Notes: generated by a model from the sequence alone, not told the origin. A DNA stretch of 64,000 nucleotides from SB25 sp050180705 (GCA_050180705.1 JBFXDX010000011.1:62001-126000); one strand, 5' to 3'. Counted from the first letter of the stretch, positions 51,399-61,655 are shown. Numbers and translations: made by a program.

Positions 51399-53030
51399 TT
51401 AAAAGTTGATGCCTTGCTTGTTGTTTGTGTACTTTGTGATGAGTAGATTTCGTAGTTCCACATATGCCGCAACATTCTGATCCATTCTGTTCCAAACATA
51501 GTTGGTTAACAATTCTTTGGCTTTTGTTGGATTCTTTTTGTAAAGTTCCAATGCCTTTTTTTCCAGTTCTTCCATTTCTGTAAAAGTCGTGTTTTCTAAC
51601 TCATCTCTTACTGGTTTAACATCTTTCCAAGCATCCTGCCAGCGTAGATACATCAGGTTGTCAACAAAGTCGTATGCCCAACGAGCCGATTTGTCGCTAT
51701 AGGCTTTGGGATCGTATGTTTGGTATAGCGGATTTATTTTTGTAACACCTGCATATATGGGCACGAATGGCGATACATATTGATTATCGAGGTAAACCCA
51801 GTAAACTCCGCCTATACATGATGGTAGCCATCCTCTTAGTTGAGCAACCATGCCAAATCCACCACGCGATACATTTCGTCTCCAGTTTAAATCGAGTAAT
51901 TTTTGCATTTCGCGTGTGGGAAATGGAGTTGCGAGTGGACTAAGTTCCATTTTGCCATCGGAACCTGGGATATACCAATCAGGGTCAGAGGTCATGTCGT
52001 AAATTGTACCCTCAAAGGTCGATCTAAAGAATGCGAAAATATCCTGAACTGAGATTTTCTTTGTGGGTTTTACTGAAAATGGGTACATGCTTAGGTCTTC
52101 AACATATTGAACGTAAGGATTCATACCGTCAAAAGGAGATTTTAACTTACGATCTGGGTATTTACTATTATCGGGGTCGTATGTTGAGTAGAATAACCAG
52201 AATCTTGATGTTGACCATTCGCGAAGGGTTGGAGTATAAACCTTTTGCCAAATAAAAGATTCCTTATTGGAAGGATTATACCAGCCTTTGTCAATGGCAA
52301 ATTGCATGTAGTTGTGCGATGCCATACAATCGTTTTTAAGAGTGTCAATCTCCTTAATTGTACTCCAGTTTGGTATCATAGCCACATGATCATCGGGAAT
52401 ACGCTTGGCAGCCCATATGCATCCTGGAGTTCCACTCGTTTTTTTCCATGTGCCAACACCGAAAACTTCGAAAATCCAAACCTCGTTTGCGTCGGCAATT
52501 GCTAATGCTTCTGATTCACCCATACATGAGGGAAGAAAGCCATACTCTTCCATTAAATGACCTATCAATTTAACGGCCTCGTATGCAGTTGTGCATCGTT
52601 GCAGGGCAAAGAGTTGCGCTTGCTCTACCGTCATAATTTGGTCACTTTCGCCGAATTTAAATTTCAATTCTTCCCTTTGGCTTAGAGTACTTTCTCCAAT
52701 TGCAAGTTGGTGCTCGTTAATGTGAGGAAGAGCCGAGTGGATATATGTAAATGTTTTCTCAACTTGTGGAATATAACCGATGATTTTCCCGAGACTATCC
52801 ATTGGTCTTATATCCTGCATGCCCCAGTATACTGGAGCCATGGTACCTTTGGGAAACGACGAGCCAGGGATAATTCGTAAGCGGCAATCTGCTCCACCAT
52901 CGGAGTGGGATACAAGTACCGATCCATCGATTGTTGCCTTTTTTCCAGCAACAATAACAGTACATGCCGAACTGTTAATATGCCAGAACAATAATAATGA
53001 AATGGCAAAAAAAATAGTTGTAGTTTTCAT
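51399..53030 (-). CDS. C69-family dipeptidase, exported
   Basis: N-terminal-nucleophile peptidase of the C69 family, cleaving dipeptides. The 543-residue protein has a signal peptide (1-22), and maturation would expose Cys23 (SAC-TVIVAGKKATIDGSVLVSHSDGG), the catalytic nucleophile. The Thr24 and the following GKKATIDGS segment are standard. Later conserved parts include the central SCMGESEALAIADANEVWIFEVFG and a region around RRNVSRGGFGMVAQLRGWLP. The SAC junction could be mistaken for a lipobox, but the Cys is the enzyme nucleophile. It likely functions in periplasmic peptide use. Confidence 0.88.
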   Translation of the reverse strand: MKTTTIFFAISLLLFWHINSSACTVIVAGKKATIDGSVLVSHSDGGADCRLRIIPGSSFPKGTMAPVYWGMQDIRPMDSLGKIIGYIPQVEKTFTYIHSALPHINEHQLAIGESTLSQREELKFKFGESDQIMTVEQAQLFALQRCTTAYEAVKLIGHLMEEYGFLPSCMGESEALAIADANEVWIFEVFGVGTWKKTSGTPGCIWAAKRIPDDHVAMIPNWSTIKEIDTLKNDCMASHNYMQFAIDKGWYNPSNKESFIWQKVYTPTLREWSTSRFWLFYSTYDPDNSKYPDRKLKSPFDGMNPYVQYVEDLSMYPFSVKPTKKISVQDIFAFFRSTFEGTIYDMTSDPDWYIPGSDGKMELSPLATPFPTREMQKLLDLNWRRNVSRGGFGMVAQLRGWLPSCIGGVYWVYLDNQYVSPFVPIYAGVTKINPLYQTYDPKAYSDKSARWAYDFVDNLMYLRWQDAWKDVKPVRDELENTTFTEMEELEKKALELYKKNPTKAKELLTNYVWNRMDQNVAAYVELRNLLITKYTNNKQGINF

Positions 53031-53299
53031 TTGGTTAGAGTTAGTCGAGTTCTATGGTTTTAATTACACAATCACTTTCGTTATTATTTGTGAATGAGAT
53101 TGTCACAAGCAAAGTTAGAATTCTGTTTTTTTAATAAAAGGATATTTATCAGTTTTTAGTGTAATTTGTACAATTATTTTTTGATGGTTATATGTTCTAT
53201 TGTTTTAAAGAAAATCTATGTCAGGGTAACTGTCTTGATATTAGTTTGTTGTCTCTGTTGATGTTCTATTCTATTGCTGTTTGAATTGTGTCATTGTTT

Positions 53300-55351
53300 T
53301 TACAGTGGTAGGCTTATGGTGAATGTAGATCCTTGCATTTCCGAAGATTCAACAGATATAGATCCTCCGTGCGATTGTATTGCAAGTTTACAGAAATTCA
53401 GTCCTAGTCCTGTGGATGCTACTAAATTATAAGTTTGTTCCCCTGATTGAAATCGGTTAAAAATAGTTTTTATTCTATCGGCACTAATTCCAGAACCATT
53501 ATCTTTTACTGATATTTTAATAAGTTTGGGGTCTATTTCTGTATATATTTCTATAATACCAGCAATGGGGGAGAATTTTATAGCGTTAGTTATAATATTA
53601 ACAAGCACCCTATGCATTATGCTTTTATCAACTTCAATTTTAATATTTTCTATAACAGTTATTTTGAAAACGATATTTCGCATTTTTGCTAGAAGTTGAA
53701 TATCATTTATGGCGTCCTCAATGAGTTCCTTTAAGTATATATCGATTTTAGATAGGTGCATGGTGGTGTTCTCATATTTGTACACATCAAGCATATTCAT
53801 CACCAGGTTGTTCATCTCTCGGCCAGCCTCATGAATGATCATATCTTTTTCTGGAATGTCTTTCATTAAAGATACATTTGTGATAACACTTAGTGGATTC
53901 TTTAAATCGTGAACAATCATGTGTGTTATACGATCCTTGAATTTGCTGAGGTTTAGTATTTTCTCGTTTGTTACTTTTAGAATTTGGGCTTGTTTTTCTA
54001 TTTCTGATTTTTGAAATAGAACCTCTTGTGTTCTCTCTTCAACTTTTTTCTCAAGTTCTGTATTTATTGACTTCAACTCTTGAGTCAGCGTTTCAATGGT
54101 CGAAAATGAGATTGAATATCGCTTAGAAAGTATTATTGCGTTCACAAACACAATTATAAAGAGACCAAAAGGCATTAGAAATGTTGTATTGAGAATTTGA
54201 TTGTAAAAAAGAATATCGTTTATTGAAGTTACAAATAGTATAAAGTAACCAAATAGCATAAGAATTACATCGTCTCGCTTCTTATTTACAGCTTTTAAAA
54301 GTCCTACGAATATTAGAGTGGCGGCAAAGACTCCAATTCCTTGGTGTAAAATTGGAGTGTATGAGAAAATTTTAACAGGCGTTAAAAGTATACATGCTAT
54401 GACAATTCCACTTGTAATGTTTATTATTTGTTCGTGTACCTTTGATAAATCATTCGGATATAATCTTCTAACAAACATGTATTGTAACGGAATAGCCAAT
54501 ATGAAGGAAAGGTATTCAATTCTGACCATTATTTCCCAGTTTATATTTGGAAATATGAGATAGATGGTTTTTTCTCCTGTAGATATTATCCTTAAAAGGA
54601 TTACGAAGCAGATTAAACTGAATAATAGATATTGTTTTTCTTTTCGACGATAAATGTAAAGCACATAGTTGTATACAAACATTATAAAAAATAACCCGAT
54701 GAGGAAGAATGCTAGGCTAATTTGTTTTGCTTTATAGTAATTGACGCTATCAGATTTTCCAATCAACATTAAATCTTCAGGGCCGCCTTTTCGATGATTG
54801 AAATTCGAAACTTGTAGAACAAATTCGGCCGTTTTTTCTTTTGTGAAGAAAGACACAGTATTCCGTTTCCACGAAGGGATTTCTTCGTTTGAATTACGCC
54901 CCACTTTTCCGCTTTCAATAATTTTTCCGTTGATCCATAGTTTGTAGGCACAGTCAAATTCGTTTACTTTAATGGAGTAAAAATCTTCGTCGGGGAAAAG
55001 AATTTTTAATCGGAATGTTGCATAACCTTCGCCTTTTAGTTCTATGCTGTCGACTTTATAGCCGTTCCAAATGTTAGGTAGTTTAATGTAGCTAGTTAAT
55101 GTTTTTTTAGTAGAATCAATAAAGTCATTGGGTTTCAAAAGTTGGTTCCAATAAAACTCATAATCTCCAACTAGCCCAATAAGTTTTGTCTTATTGAAAT
55201 CGACATTGGTAAGATCGATTACCCCATTTGTATCCTGAGAAGGAATTGCACTGCACTCTTCAAGTTCTGTAAGGGTTAGTTTAATGGTGAATATAAATGC
55301 GATAGCAATTAAAAGACCGAAGAATATGATTGATGTTTTTCGTATTTTCAT
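53300..55351 (-). CDS. 7TMR-DISM sensor histidine kinase
   Basis: A 683-residue sensor kinase with an N-terminal helix (~8-28), an extracytoplasmic DISM-type beta-sandwich domain (~60-200; VGDYEFYWNQLLKP, GEGYATFRLKI), seven transmembrane helices (~210-408), a coiled coil (~415-465), and a HisKA domain with phospho-acceptor His481 (HDLKNPLSVI). The HATPase domain carries the N box (NIITNAIKFSP), DNGSGIS and STGLGLNFCKL. No receiver domain is fused and no response regulator is adjacent, so it is an orphan kinase. The DISMED2 type often binds carbohydrate-like ligands, but the ligand here is unknown. Confidence 0.9.
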   Translation of the reverse strand: MKIRKTSIIFFGLLIAIAFIFTIKLTLTELEECSAIPSQDTNGVIDLTNVDFNKTKLIGLVGDYEFYWNQLLKPNDFIDSTKKTLTSYIKLPNIWNGYKVDSIELKGEGYATFRLKILFPDEDFYSIKVNEFDCAYKLWINGKIIESGKVGRNSNEEIPSWKRNTVSFFTKEKTAEFVLQVSNFNHRKGGPEDLMLIGKSDSVNYYKAKQISLAFFLIGLFFIMFVYNYVLYIYRRKEKQYLLFSLICFVILLRIISTGEKTIYLIFPNINWEIMVRIEYLSFILAIPLQYMFVRRLYPNDLSKVHEQIINITSGIVIACILLTPVKIFSYTPILHQGIGVFAATLIFVGLLKAVNKKRDDVILMLFGYFILFVTSINDILFYNQILNTTFLMPFGLFIIVFVNAIILSKRYSISFSTIETLTQELKSINTELEKKVEERTQEVLFQKSEIEKQAQILKVTNEKILNLSKFKDRITHMIVHDLKNPLSVITNVSLMKDIPEKDMIIHEAGREMNNLVMNMLDVYKYENTTMHLSKIDIYLKELIEDAINDIQLLAKMRNIVFKITVIENIKIEVDKSIMHRVLVNIITNAIKFSPIAGIIEIYTEIDPKLIKISVKDNGSGISADRIKTIFNRFQSGEQTYNLVASTGLGLNFCKLAIQSHGGSISVESSEMQGSTFTISLPL

Positions 55352-55406
55352 TATTCAAATAAATGAAATTTTGGAGGATAAAATTAATGAGATTTCAGCC
55401 AAATAA

Positions 55407-55431
55407 AAAACCCCCAGTATTTGGGGGTTTT
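55407..55431 (-). terminator. Terminator after the nuclease gene
   Basis: Perfect 10-base stem AAAACCCCCA / TGGGGGTTTT with loop GTATT, followed on the minus strand by TTTTTTATTT within the arm and beyond. It lies 23 bases after the nuclease stop. Confidence 0.82.
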
Positions 55432-55453
55432 AAGTTAATGTTGGAAAGTTAAA

Positions 55454-56839
55454 TTAACTTGTTGCTCCTGTATCAACTTTCGATTCTATTGCAGTTTGTA
55501 TAGTTGTCGATACATTCGATAGAAAATCGTATCCAGTCATACTCTCAATGTAGTCAATAGTTGTTCTGTAGTATCCCCATGCTTGGCTGCTAACAGTTTG
55601 TGTGTTTGGCATCCAAACAGCAATTACTCGTGTCGATGATGTGATGCGTGATAGATCGCTTGTGCCTGAAGGCAAAACAACAATAATCTTCCAAACGTAT
55701 GAAGGCACTACGATACTTTTGCTTGATATTGTTGAGTAAGTACCATTCGAACCAGTTCCTCCTTGTCCGTAAGGTCCCGAAATTATATACAATTCGTAGC
55801 CAGAACTTACCAGGCTGCGGCAGTAGTTCTCTAGATTAGCCCAAGTTACTTGGTTGTTCTTCGGAGCTTGAGGAATCATGTTGGTCATTAGAAATGTTGC
55901 GGAGTTGTCTGTAGTTGTTGATGTTCTGTCTGCACTTGGACACATATGCCCGCGGTCGAATCCAGAACCGCTAAAGTCGGTTGCTCCAACTTGAACCCAA
56001 CTCGATGGCAATGTTGCATCTGCTCTAAAATCGTCCTGACGTGCTGCCGATCCAATCCAGGAAGAGCCCAAGTACCAAGAAACCCAGTTACAAGTGTGTT
56101 TACTATTATTGTACGATAGAACATATTGCGATTTTACCATTAGGTAGTTGTTAGCATATGTTGTGCTGGCAACAGCTCCTGATGGATTTCCGAGCATCAT
56201 GTTGTCGCCATCGGTAGCAGATGTTCCTGTATCGCCACCTGTATCATCGCCCGATGAGTAATCGGATATGGAAATGTTATCGATGTTAATTCTGTACGAA
56301 GTTCCAGTGAGTTTACGAATCTCGAAACGTACATTACCCGATTGATTAACCGTAAAAGAGGCTGCGCTTAGCGTTGTTGATGATGTGGTGATAGTTGATC
56401 CTACCTTAGTCCATGAACTTCCACTGTTTGTAGACATGTAAAGCGCCCATGTACTAGTGCCATCGCTTCCGTATTTTGCATGGTAAATGCTAACAGTGCT
56501 AGCCCCCGTTGTTTTATTGAATTGCATGGTTAATTTACCTGTGCTTGTAATTCTAGCCGATTTAGAATCACTTTTTCTATCGCTACTCGATGTTCCAATT
56601 AAAGCATTATCGAAGTACCATGATCCAGTCGTTAACGTAACGGCAGCAGCAGCATAGGATGTTTTTGTGCCGCTTTCGAATGTTTCGGAGAATGTTGTTG
56701 TGGCTTTAGTGGCACTAACCAAAATCTGATCATTTTCTTTAGGTTCAATTGTCTCTGTTTTTTCGCATGATACCATCATTGCTAATGCGAAAACCGATGT
56801 TATCAGCATCATTTTGTTGAATACACTTTTTGTTTTCAT
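55454..56839 (-). CDS. DNA/RNA non-specific endonuclease, lipoprotein
   Basis: A 461-residue lipoprotein (lipobox MVSC, Cys25). A beta-sandwich jelly-roll domain (~50-195) of choice-of-anchor type precedes a Gly/Asp/Thr linker (~195-212) and a NUC1-type beta-beta-alpha-metal nuclease domain (~225-445). Catalytic motif DRGH is at 295-298, and the downstream Asn/metal-binding segment TNMIPQAPKNNQVTWANLE is at 319-337. It is expected at the cell surface or periplasm, degrading extracellular nucleic acids for nutrients. No immunity protein gene is adjacent, which argues against a toxin role. Confidence 0.9.
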   Translation of the reverse strand: MKTKSVFNKMMLITSVFALAMMVSCEKTETIEPKENDQILVSATKATTTFSETFESGTKTSYAAAAVTLTTGSWYFDNALIGTSSSDRKSDSKSARITSTGKLTMQFNKTTGASTVSIYHAKYGSDGTSTWALYMSTNSGSSWTKVGSTITTSSTTLSAASFTVNQSGNVRFEIRKLTGTSYRINIDNISISDYSSGDDTGGDTGTSATDGDNMMLGNPSGAVASTTYANNYLMVKSQYVLSYNNSKHTCNWVSWYLGSSWIGSAARQDDFRADATLPSSWVQVGATDFSGSGFDRGHMCPSADRTSTTTDNSATFLMTNMIPQAPKNNQVTWANLENYCRSLVSSGYELYIISGPYGQGGTGSNGTYSTISSKSIVVPSYVWKIIVVLPSGTSDLSRITSSTRVIAVWMPNTQTVSSQAWGYYRTTIDYIESMTGYDFLSNVSTTIQTAIESKVDTGATS

Positions 56840-57251
56840 AATTAAATTAAGTTTTAGGTTGGTGCCATAAATGTATAAAGATGTATTGGTTCGAAGGGTA
56901 GTGTTTGTGTTTCTTTTTGGTTAAGTTTTAGTGCAGTTTAAGGATAAAATCACGCATATTTAATTTCAGTATTTCTTTTTGCTGGACAATTTGTCAAGCG
57001 GATGTTGTAAGTCTTGAGCTTATGGGGTTTCGAATGTGCTGGCGTTTTAACGCACATTAACCGTCATTAGTTACATTTATGTCAGATTGACGGATTAAAT
57101 GTTGATAGTTTGTAGTTTCTTATAAAATTAAATAATTGTTTTTCGAATATTGATTTTCAACTTTATACTAGGACTTTAGTTTAAGGTTAATTGTAAACGA
57201 AAAAAGACCCTATAGAATTTCTAGAGGGTCTTTTTACTTAGTTAGATCGAT
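56840..57251. other. Intergenic region between nuclease and SprB-repeat genes
   Basis: 412 bases upstream of the leftward nuclease gene, containing the SprB-gene terminator (57201-57235). A weak 6-base dyad CCGTCA...TGACGG lies near 57060-57096. No ORF or RNA gene was recognised. Promoter elements for the nuclease gene are not obvious. Confidence 0.4.
57201..57235 (-). terminator. Terminator after the SprB-repeat gene
   Basis: Perfect 11-base stem AAAAAGACCCT / AGGGTCTTTTT, 13-base loop, within the minus-strand 3' end, 17 bases after the stop at 57252. Confidence 0.8.
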
Positions 57252-60200
57252 TTATTTAACTATAATTTTTCTTGTTTGTAGATCTGCTCCAGCAGACATT
57301 TTGAGAATGAAAATGCCTTTGCCTAGTTCGGAACTATCAAATGAGACGTTGTAAGTATGTTTCGATTCTATGGAACTATTGAAGATTAACTTAACCATTT
57401 GTCCGCTTAGGTTATATACTTCAATCTTTGCAACAGCAGTACTATTTGAATAGAACTTCACAGTAGTGATTCCTTCTGTTGGATTTGGATAAACTTCAAG
57501 GTCTGAAGGCTTAACAACATTTTCATTAAAGTTAGAGAATTCACTTGTGTTTGGAAGATTAGCAATAGAGTAATTCTCTGAGTGAGAAGCAACGCATGGG
57601 CAGGCAAGGAATCCAAGATCTACAGTGCCATTATCGAAGTTCTTATTAATTGCATCAATGGCATTAGTAAGATCTGCTGCAGAATATTCACTTATTCCTC
57701 CTAGTGCCTTATTACCTTCTTCAAGAAGTTGAGCAACCGTCCATCCCATAAACTGGCCTTTGGTTACAATCATATTTTGGAGTAGTTGTTCTGCTTGGGC
57801 GAAATCTGGGTAAGCATTATCTATTCCAATTGTGATTGTTAACGCTACTACTTGTCCAACTAATGTATTCTTAAGCGATTTTGAAGTTGGATTTGTTAAT
57901 GTGCCTACAGGTAAGATTCCTGGTGTTCCACCTGTTGGAAGTAGATTGTGAACAGCATTAGCCGATGTTAATTTTAGATATCGTCCGTTACTTCCAACTA
58001 CTATGCCTGTTGGAAATGCAGTAGAGAACTTGCTGTCAAGCACACAACCCCAGTTATTTCCGTTGCATTTAGCACCCCATCCACCTTGAGTTACTGTTAC
58101 ATAACTGTCACAAGTGATAAGAACTAAAGTTACTTGCTCTGTGATTTGGCATCCATTTGCATCTGTTACAACCAATGTGTATGTTCCAACTGGGAATATT
58201 ACTTGATTCGAAGTTTGACCAGTGCCAATCCAATCATATGAATAAGGTTCAACGCCTCCTGTAACAGTTGCTGTTGCAGAACCAAAGCCTCCAAAGCAAT
58301 ATACGTCTTCCTTGGAAATTGAAAGTTCTAATTGTTCTGGTTGGGTTATGGTTGCATTAGCAAAAGCAGAACAGCCATGTGCGTCTACAACACTGAAGTT
58401 GTATGTACCTGCAGGTAACTCTGTTATAGCGTCACCTCCAAATAAGTAGTCTGGAGTTCCTCCCGTTGCAGATAGTTCTACAGCACCATTATTTCCACCA
58501 AAGCAAGAGACGTTTTTCAAAACAGTTGCAGTTAGAATGAGCAATTCTGGCTGAGTGATAGTGTCTGTTGCAACAGCGGTACATCCATGGGCATCGGTTA
58601 CAGAATAGTTATAAATGCCTGCAACTAAGCCAGATGTTTCATCTCCTCCATAAATATACTCAGGAGTACCTCCTACAGCACTAAGTTCAATAACACCATT
58701 GCTACCACCAAAGCAAAGTACATTCTCCTTAACTGTTGTGGTAAGAACTAATAGGTCTGGTTGTGATATGTTAGCAGAAGCCATTGCGGTACATCCATGG
58801 GCATCAGTAACCAAAAACTCATATGTCCCTTCTGTCAGGTTCTCAGTTAAACCAGAGAAAGTGTAAGGTTCAGTTCCACCTACCGCGCTAAGCTCTATCG
58901 CACCATCGTTGCCACCGAAGCATGAAACGTTCGCCTTTACGGTTGCTGTTAGTACGAGAAGTTCTGGCTGGGTGATTGTTGCGGAAGCCATTGCAGAACA
59001 GCCATGTGTGTCAGTTACAGAATAGTTATAAGTTCCTGCTGTCAAGCCAGATGTTGCATCACCTCCAAAAATATACTCAGGAGTGCCGCCCACAGCGCTA
59101 AGTTCTACAGCACCGTTGCTACCTTCAAAGCAAAGGACATTCTCCTTAACGGTTGCGGTAAGAACCAATAGATCTGGTTGAGATATGGTAGCAGAAGTTG
59201 TAGCAGTACATCCATGGGCATCAGTAACCAAGAACTCATAGGTTCCTGCGGTAAGGTTGTCAGTTAAACCAGAGAATGTGTAAGGTTCTGTTCCACCTAC
59301 AGCGCTAATCTCTATAGTTCCATCATTACCACCAAAGCATGAAACGTTTGCCTTTACAGTTGCTGTTAGTACGAGAAGTTCTGGCTGGGTGATTGTTGCG
59401 GATGCCGTTGCAGCACAGCCATGGGTATCGGTTACAGAATAGCTATAAGTTCCTGCGGTCAAGCCGGATGTAGCATCTCCCCCGAAAGTATACTCAGGAG
59501 CACCACCAACTGCGCTAAGTTCTACCTCACCGTTATTACCACCAAAGCATGAAACATTTGTTTTTACAGAGGCAGTTAGTACAAGAAGTTCAGGCTGGGT
59601 GATTGTTGCGGATGCCGTTGCAGCACAACCATGGGTATCGGTTACAGAATAGCTATAAGTTCCTGCGGTCAAGCCGGATGTAGCATCTCTTCCGAAAGTA
59701 TACTCAGGAGTACCCCCTGCAGCGCTAAGTTCCACAGCGCCGTTATTGCCACCAAAGCAAAGGACATTCTCCTTAACGGTTGCGGTGAGAACCAATAGAT
59801 CTGGTTGAGATATGGTAGCAGAGGCTGTTGCGGTACATCCATGGGCATCAGTAACCAAGAACTCATAGGTTCCTGCTGCAAGGTTCTCAGTCAAACCAGA
59901 GAAAGTGTAAGGTTCAGTTCCACCTACAGCGCTAAGCTTTATAGTTCCATCATTACCACCAAAGCATGAAACGTTTGCCTTTACAGTTGCTGTTAGTACA
60001 AGAAGTTCGGGCTGGGTGATTGTTGCGGATGCCGTTGCAGAACAGCCATGGGTATCGGTTACAGAATAGCTATAAGTTCCTGCTGTCAAACCGGATGTAG
60101 CATCTCCTCCGAAAGTATACTCAGGAGTACCACCAACTGCACTAAGTTCCACTGCGCCGTTGCTACCTCCGAAGCAAAGTACATTCTCCTTAACCGTTGC

Positions 60201-61655
60201 GGTGAGAACCAATAGATCTGGTTGAGATATGGTAGCAGAGGCTATTGCTGTGCATCCATTCGCATCAGTAACCAAGAACTCATAGGTTCCTGCGGTAAGG
60301 TTTTCAGTTAAACCTGTGAAAGTGTAAGGTTCAGTGCCACCTATTGCGCTAAGTTCTATAGCACCATCGTTACCGCCAAAGCAGGAAACGTTTGCCTTTA
60401 CCGAAGCATTTAGCACAAGAAGTTCTGGTTGAGTGATTGTTGCCGATGCCGTTGCAGAACAGCCATGTGCATCGGTAACAGTATAGTTATATGTTCCTGC
60501 AGCCAAGCCAGATATTGCATCTCCTCCGAAAGTATATTCAGGTGTTCCCCCTGCAACGCTAAGTTCCACAGAGCCATTACTTCCTTCAAAGCAAAGGACG
60601 TTTTCTTTGACGTTTGCGGTAAGAACCAATGGATCAGGTTGTGTTATTGTTACAGAAACTGGAGTAGTACATCCATTCGCGTCTGTTACAAGATAATTAT
60701 AAGTACCTGCAACTAACTCTGAGGTTGCATCCCCAGAGAATGCATATGGAGCAATTCCTCCAGTTGCACTAAGTGTAACAGATCCATTATTTCCTCCAGA
60801 GCAAGAAACATCAATTTTAGTTGCACTTGCGAGAAGTTGAGGGGGCTGACTAATAGTTATCGATCCCTGTACTGTTTGTCCAACAGCGTCGGTTACAACT
60901 AAAGTATATGTGCCAGCTGTAAGGCCATAGATGTTGGCAGTAGTTGAGCCATTTGACCAAGCATAATAGAATGGCGGAACCCCTTTTGTTACGGTGCTAG
61001 ACGCGGCTCCATTGTTACCTCCAAAGCAATTAACATGAGCATCAACAGTTAGAACAAGTTCGGGTTTGTCATAACATTTTAGGTATCCTAAATCAACAGT
61101 GCCATTGTCGTAGTTTTTGTTGATTTTATCTGCCATAAAATTTACTTCCGAAAAGGAATAGTCCGTGTTACAGCCTCCTAAAATATCGTTGGCTAATTGT
61201 AAGAAATCGGAAACAGTCATATCCTTAAAAGTCCCATCTGCGATCATAAGTGATTCAAGATCGCGATCGTTAATCGAGAATAATTCGTTATACGAATCAA
61301 TCCCAACAGCTAGTGTAACCCCAATAATTTGAGCAGCCAATGTATTCGAGGAAGTTGCTGGATAAGATGGTGTAAGCAATCCAGGTGTTCCTGTTGCACT
61401 AAGAGCTTGTCTTACTGCGGTAACTGATGTTAAAGTAAGTGTATTACTTCCGCATCCAATAGTTAATCCATTCGGGAAAGCGGCTGTGAAATTGGCGTCT
61501 AGCACACAGCCCGGATTCCCTCCTCTACATTCAGAACCCCAACCACCAATGGTGAATGTTTTGAATCCTGTACAAGGATTCTGTGCAGATAAGCTGATAG
61601 AAAGACCCAGGATCATTCCTATCAGTGAGATAAGTTGAGTAAATTTTCTTTTCAT
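57252..61655 (-). CDS. SprB-repeat surface protein with T9SS type A sorting domain
   Basis: A 1467-residue secreted protein. Signal peptide 1-24. An N-terminal domain (28-194) with a GGWGSEC...PGCVLDANFTAAFPNGL core recurs as a C-terminal domain (1182-1352; GGWGAKC...WGCVLDSKFSTAFPTGI), sharing the ending NKNxDNGTVDLGxLxC. Between them are fourteen SprB-type repeats (residues ~200-1180, average 70 aa), each with V-x-C-F-G-G-N-x-G and AGTYxxxVTDAxGCxxxxxxxIxQPxLL. Repeats 3-7 and 9-12 alternate between two subtypes. The tail (1386-1467) starts DLEVYPNPTEG and ends KIIVK, the T9SS type A sorting signal. Likely a long surface adhesin or gliding-related filament. Confidence 0.92.
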   Translation of the reverse strand: MKRKFTQLISLIGMILGLSISLSAQNPCTGFKTFTIGGWGSECRGGNPGCVLDANFTAAFPNGLTIGCGSNTLTLTSVTAVRQALSATGTPGLLTPSYPATSSNTLAAQIIGVTLAVGIDSYNELFSINDRDLESLMIADGTFKDMTVSDFLQLANDILGGCNTDYSFSEVNFMADKINKNYDNGTVDLGYLKCYDKPELVLTVDAHVNCFGGNNGAASSTVTKGVPPFYYAWSNGSTTANIYGLTAGTYTLVVTDAVGQTVQGSITISQPPQLLASATKIDVSCSGGNNGSVTLSATGGIAPYAFSGDATSELVAGTYNYLVTDANGCTTPVSVTITQPDPLVLTANVKENVLCFEGSNGSVELSVAGGTPEYTFGGDAISGLAAGTYNYTVTDAHGCSATASATITQPELLVLNASVKANVSCFGGNDGAIELSAIGGTEPYTFTGLTENLTAGTYEFLVTDANGCTAIASATISQPDLLVLTATVKENVLCFGGSNGAVELSAVGGTPEYTFGGDATSGLTAGTYSYSVTDTHGCSATASATITQPELLVLTATVKANVSCFGGNDGTIKLSAVGGTEPYTFSGLTENLAAGTYEFLVTDAHGCTATASATISQPDLLVLTATVKENVLCFGGNNGAVELSAAGGTPEYTFGRDATSGLTAGTYSYSVTDTHGCAATASATITQPELLVLTASVKTNVSCFGGNNGEVELSAVGGAPEYTFGGDATSGLTAGTYSYSVTDTHGCAATASATITQPELLVLTATVKANVSCFGGNDGTIEISAVGGTEPYTFSGLTDNLTAGTYEFLVTDAHGCTATTSATISQPDLLVLTATVKENVLCFEGSNGAVELSAVGGTPEYIFGGDATSGLTAGTYNYSVTDTHGCSAMASATITQPELLVLTATVKANVSCFGGNDGAIELSAVGGTEPYTFSGLTENLTEGTYEFLVTDAHGCTAMASANISQPDLLVLTTTVKENVLCFGGSNGVIELSAVGGTPEYIYGGDETSGLVAGIYNYSVTDAHGCTAVATDTITQPELLILTATVLKNVSCFGGNNGAVELSATGGTPDYLFGGDAITELPAGTYNFSVVDAHGCSAFANATITQPEQLELSISKEDVYCFGGFGSATATVTGGVEPYSYDWIGTGQTSNQVIFPVGTYTLVVTDANGCQITEQVTLVLITCDSYVTVTQGGWGAKCNGNNWGCVLDSKFSTAFPTGIVVGSNGRYLKLTSANAVHNLLPTGGTPGILPVGTLTNPTSKSLKNTLVGQVVALTITIGIDNAYPDFAQAEQLLQNMIVTKGQFMGWTVAQLLEEGNKALGGISEYSAADLTNAIDAINKNFDNGTVDLGFLACPCVASHSENYSIANLPNTSEFSNFNENVVKPSDLEVYPNPTEGITTVKFYSNSTAVAKIEVYNLSGQMVKLIFNSSIESKHTYNVSFDSSELGKGIFILKMSAGADLQTRKIIVK
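58113..61058 (-). repeat. SprB repeat-coding DNA, two-unit higher-order repeat
   Basis: Fourteen tandem coding repeats. Two subtypes (69 and 68 codons) alternate, giving a 411-bp super-repeat that is nearly identical over several copies (for example around 58560-58970, 58970-59380, 59790-60200 and 60200-60610). One step in the alternation is broken: repeats 7 and 8 are both of the GGDATSGL subtype. It is a likely site of recombination and assembly error. Confidence 0.85.

Noticed and set aside
55454..56839. Contact-dependent toxin interpretation of the DRGH nuclease
   Set aside because: It has a lipoprotein signal and no delivery domain, and no adjacent immunity gene is present; a nutritional nuclease is simpler.
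58113..61058. Non-coding tandem repeat or CRISPR-like array
   Set aside because: The repeats are 68-69 codons long, in frame, and encode a well-defined SprB protein with signal peptide and T9SS tail.
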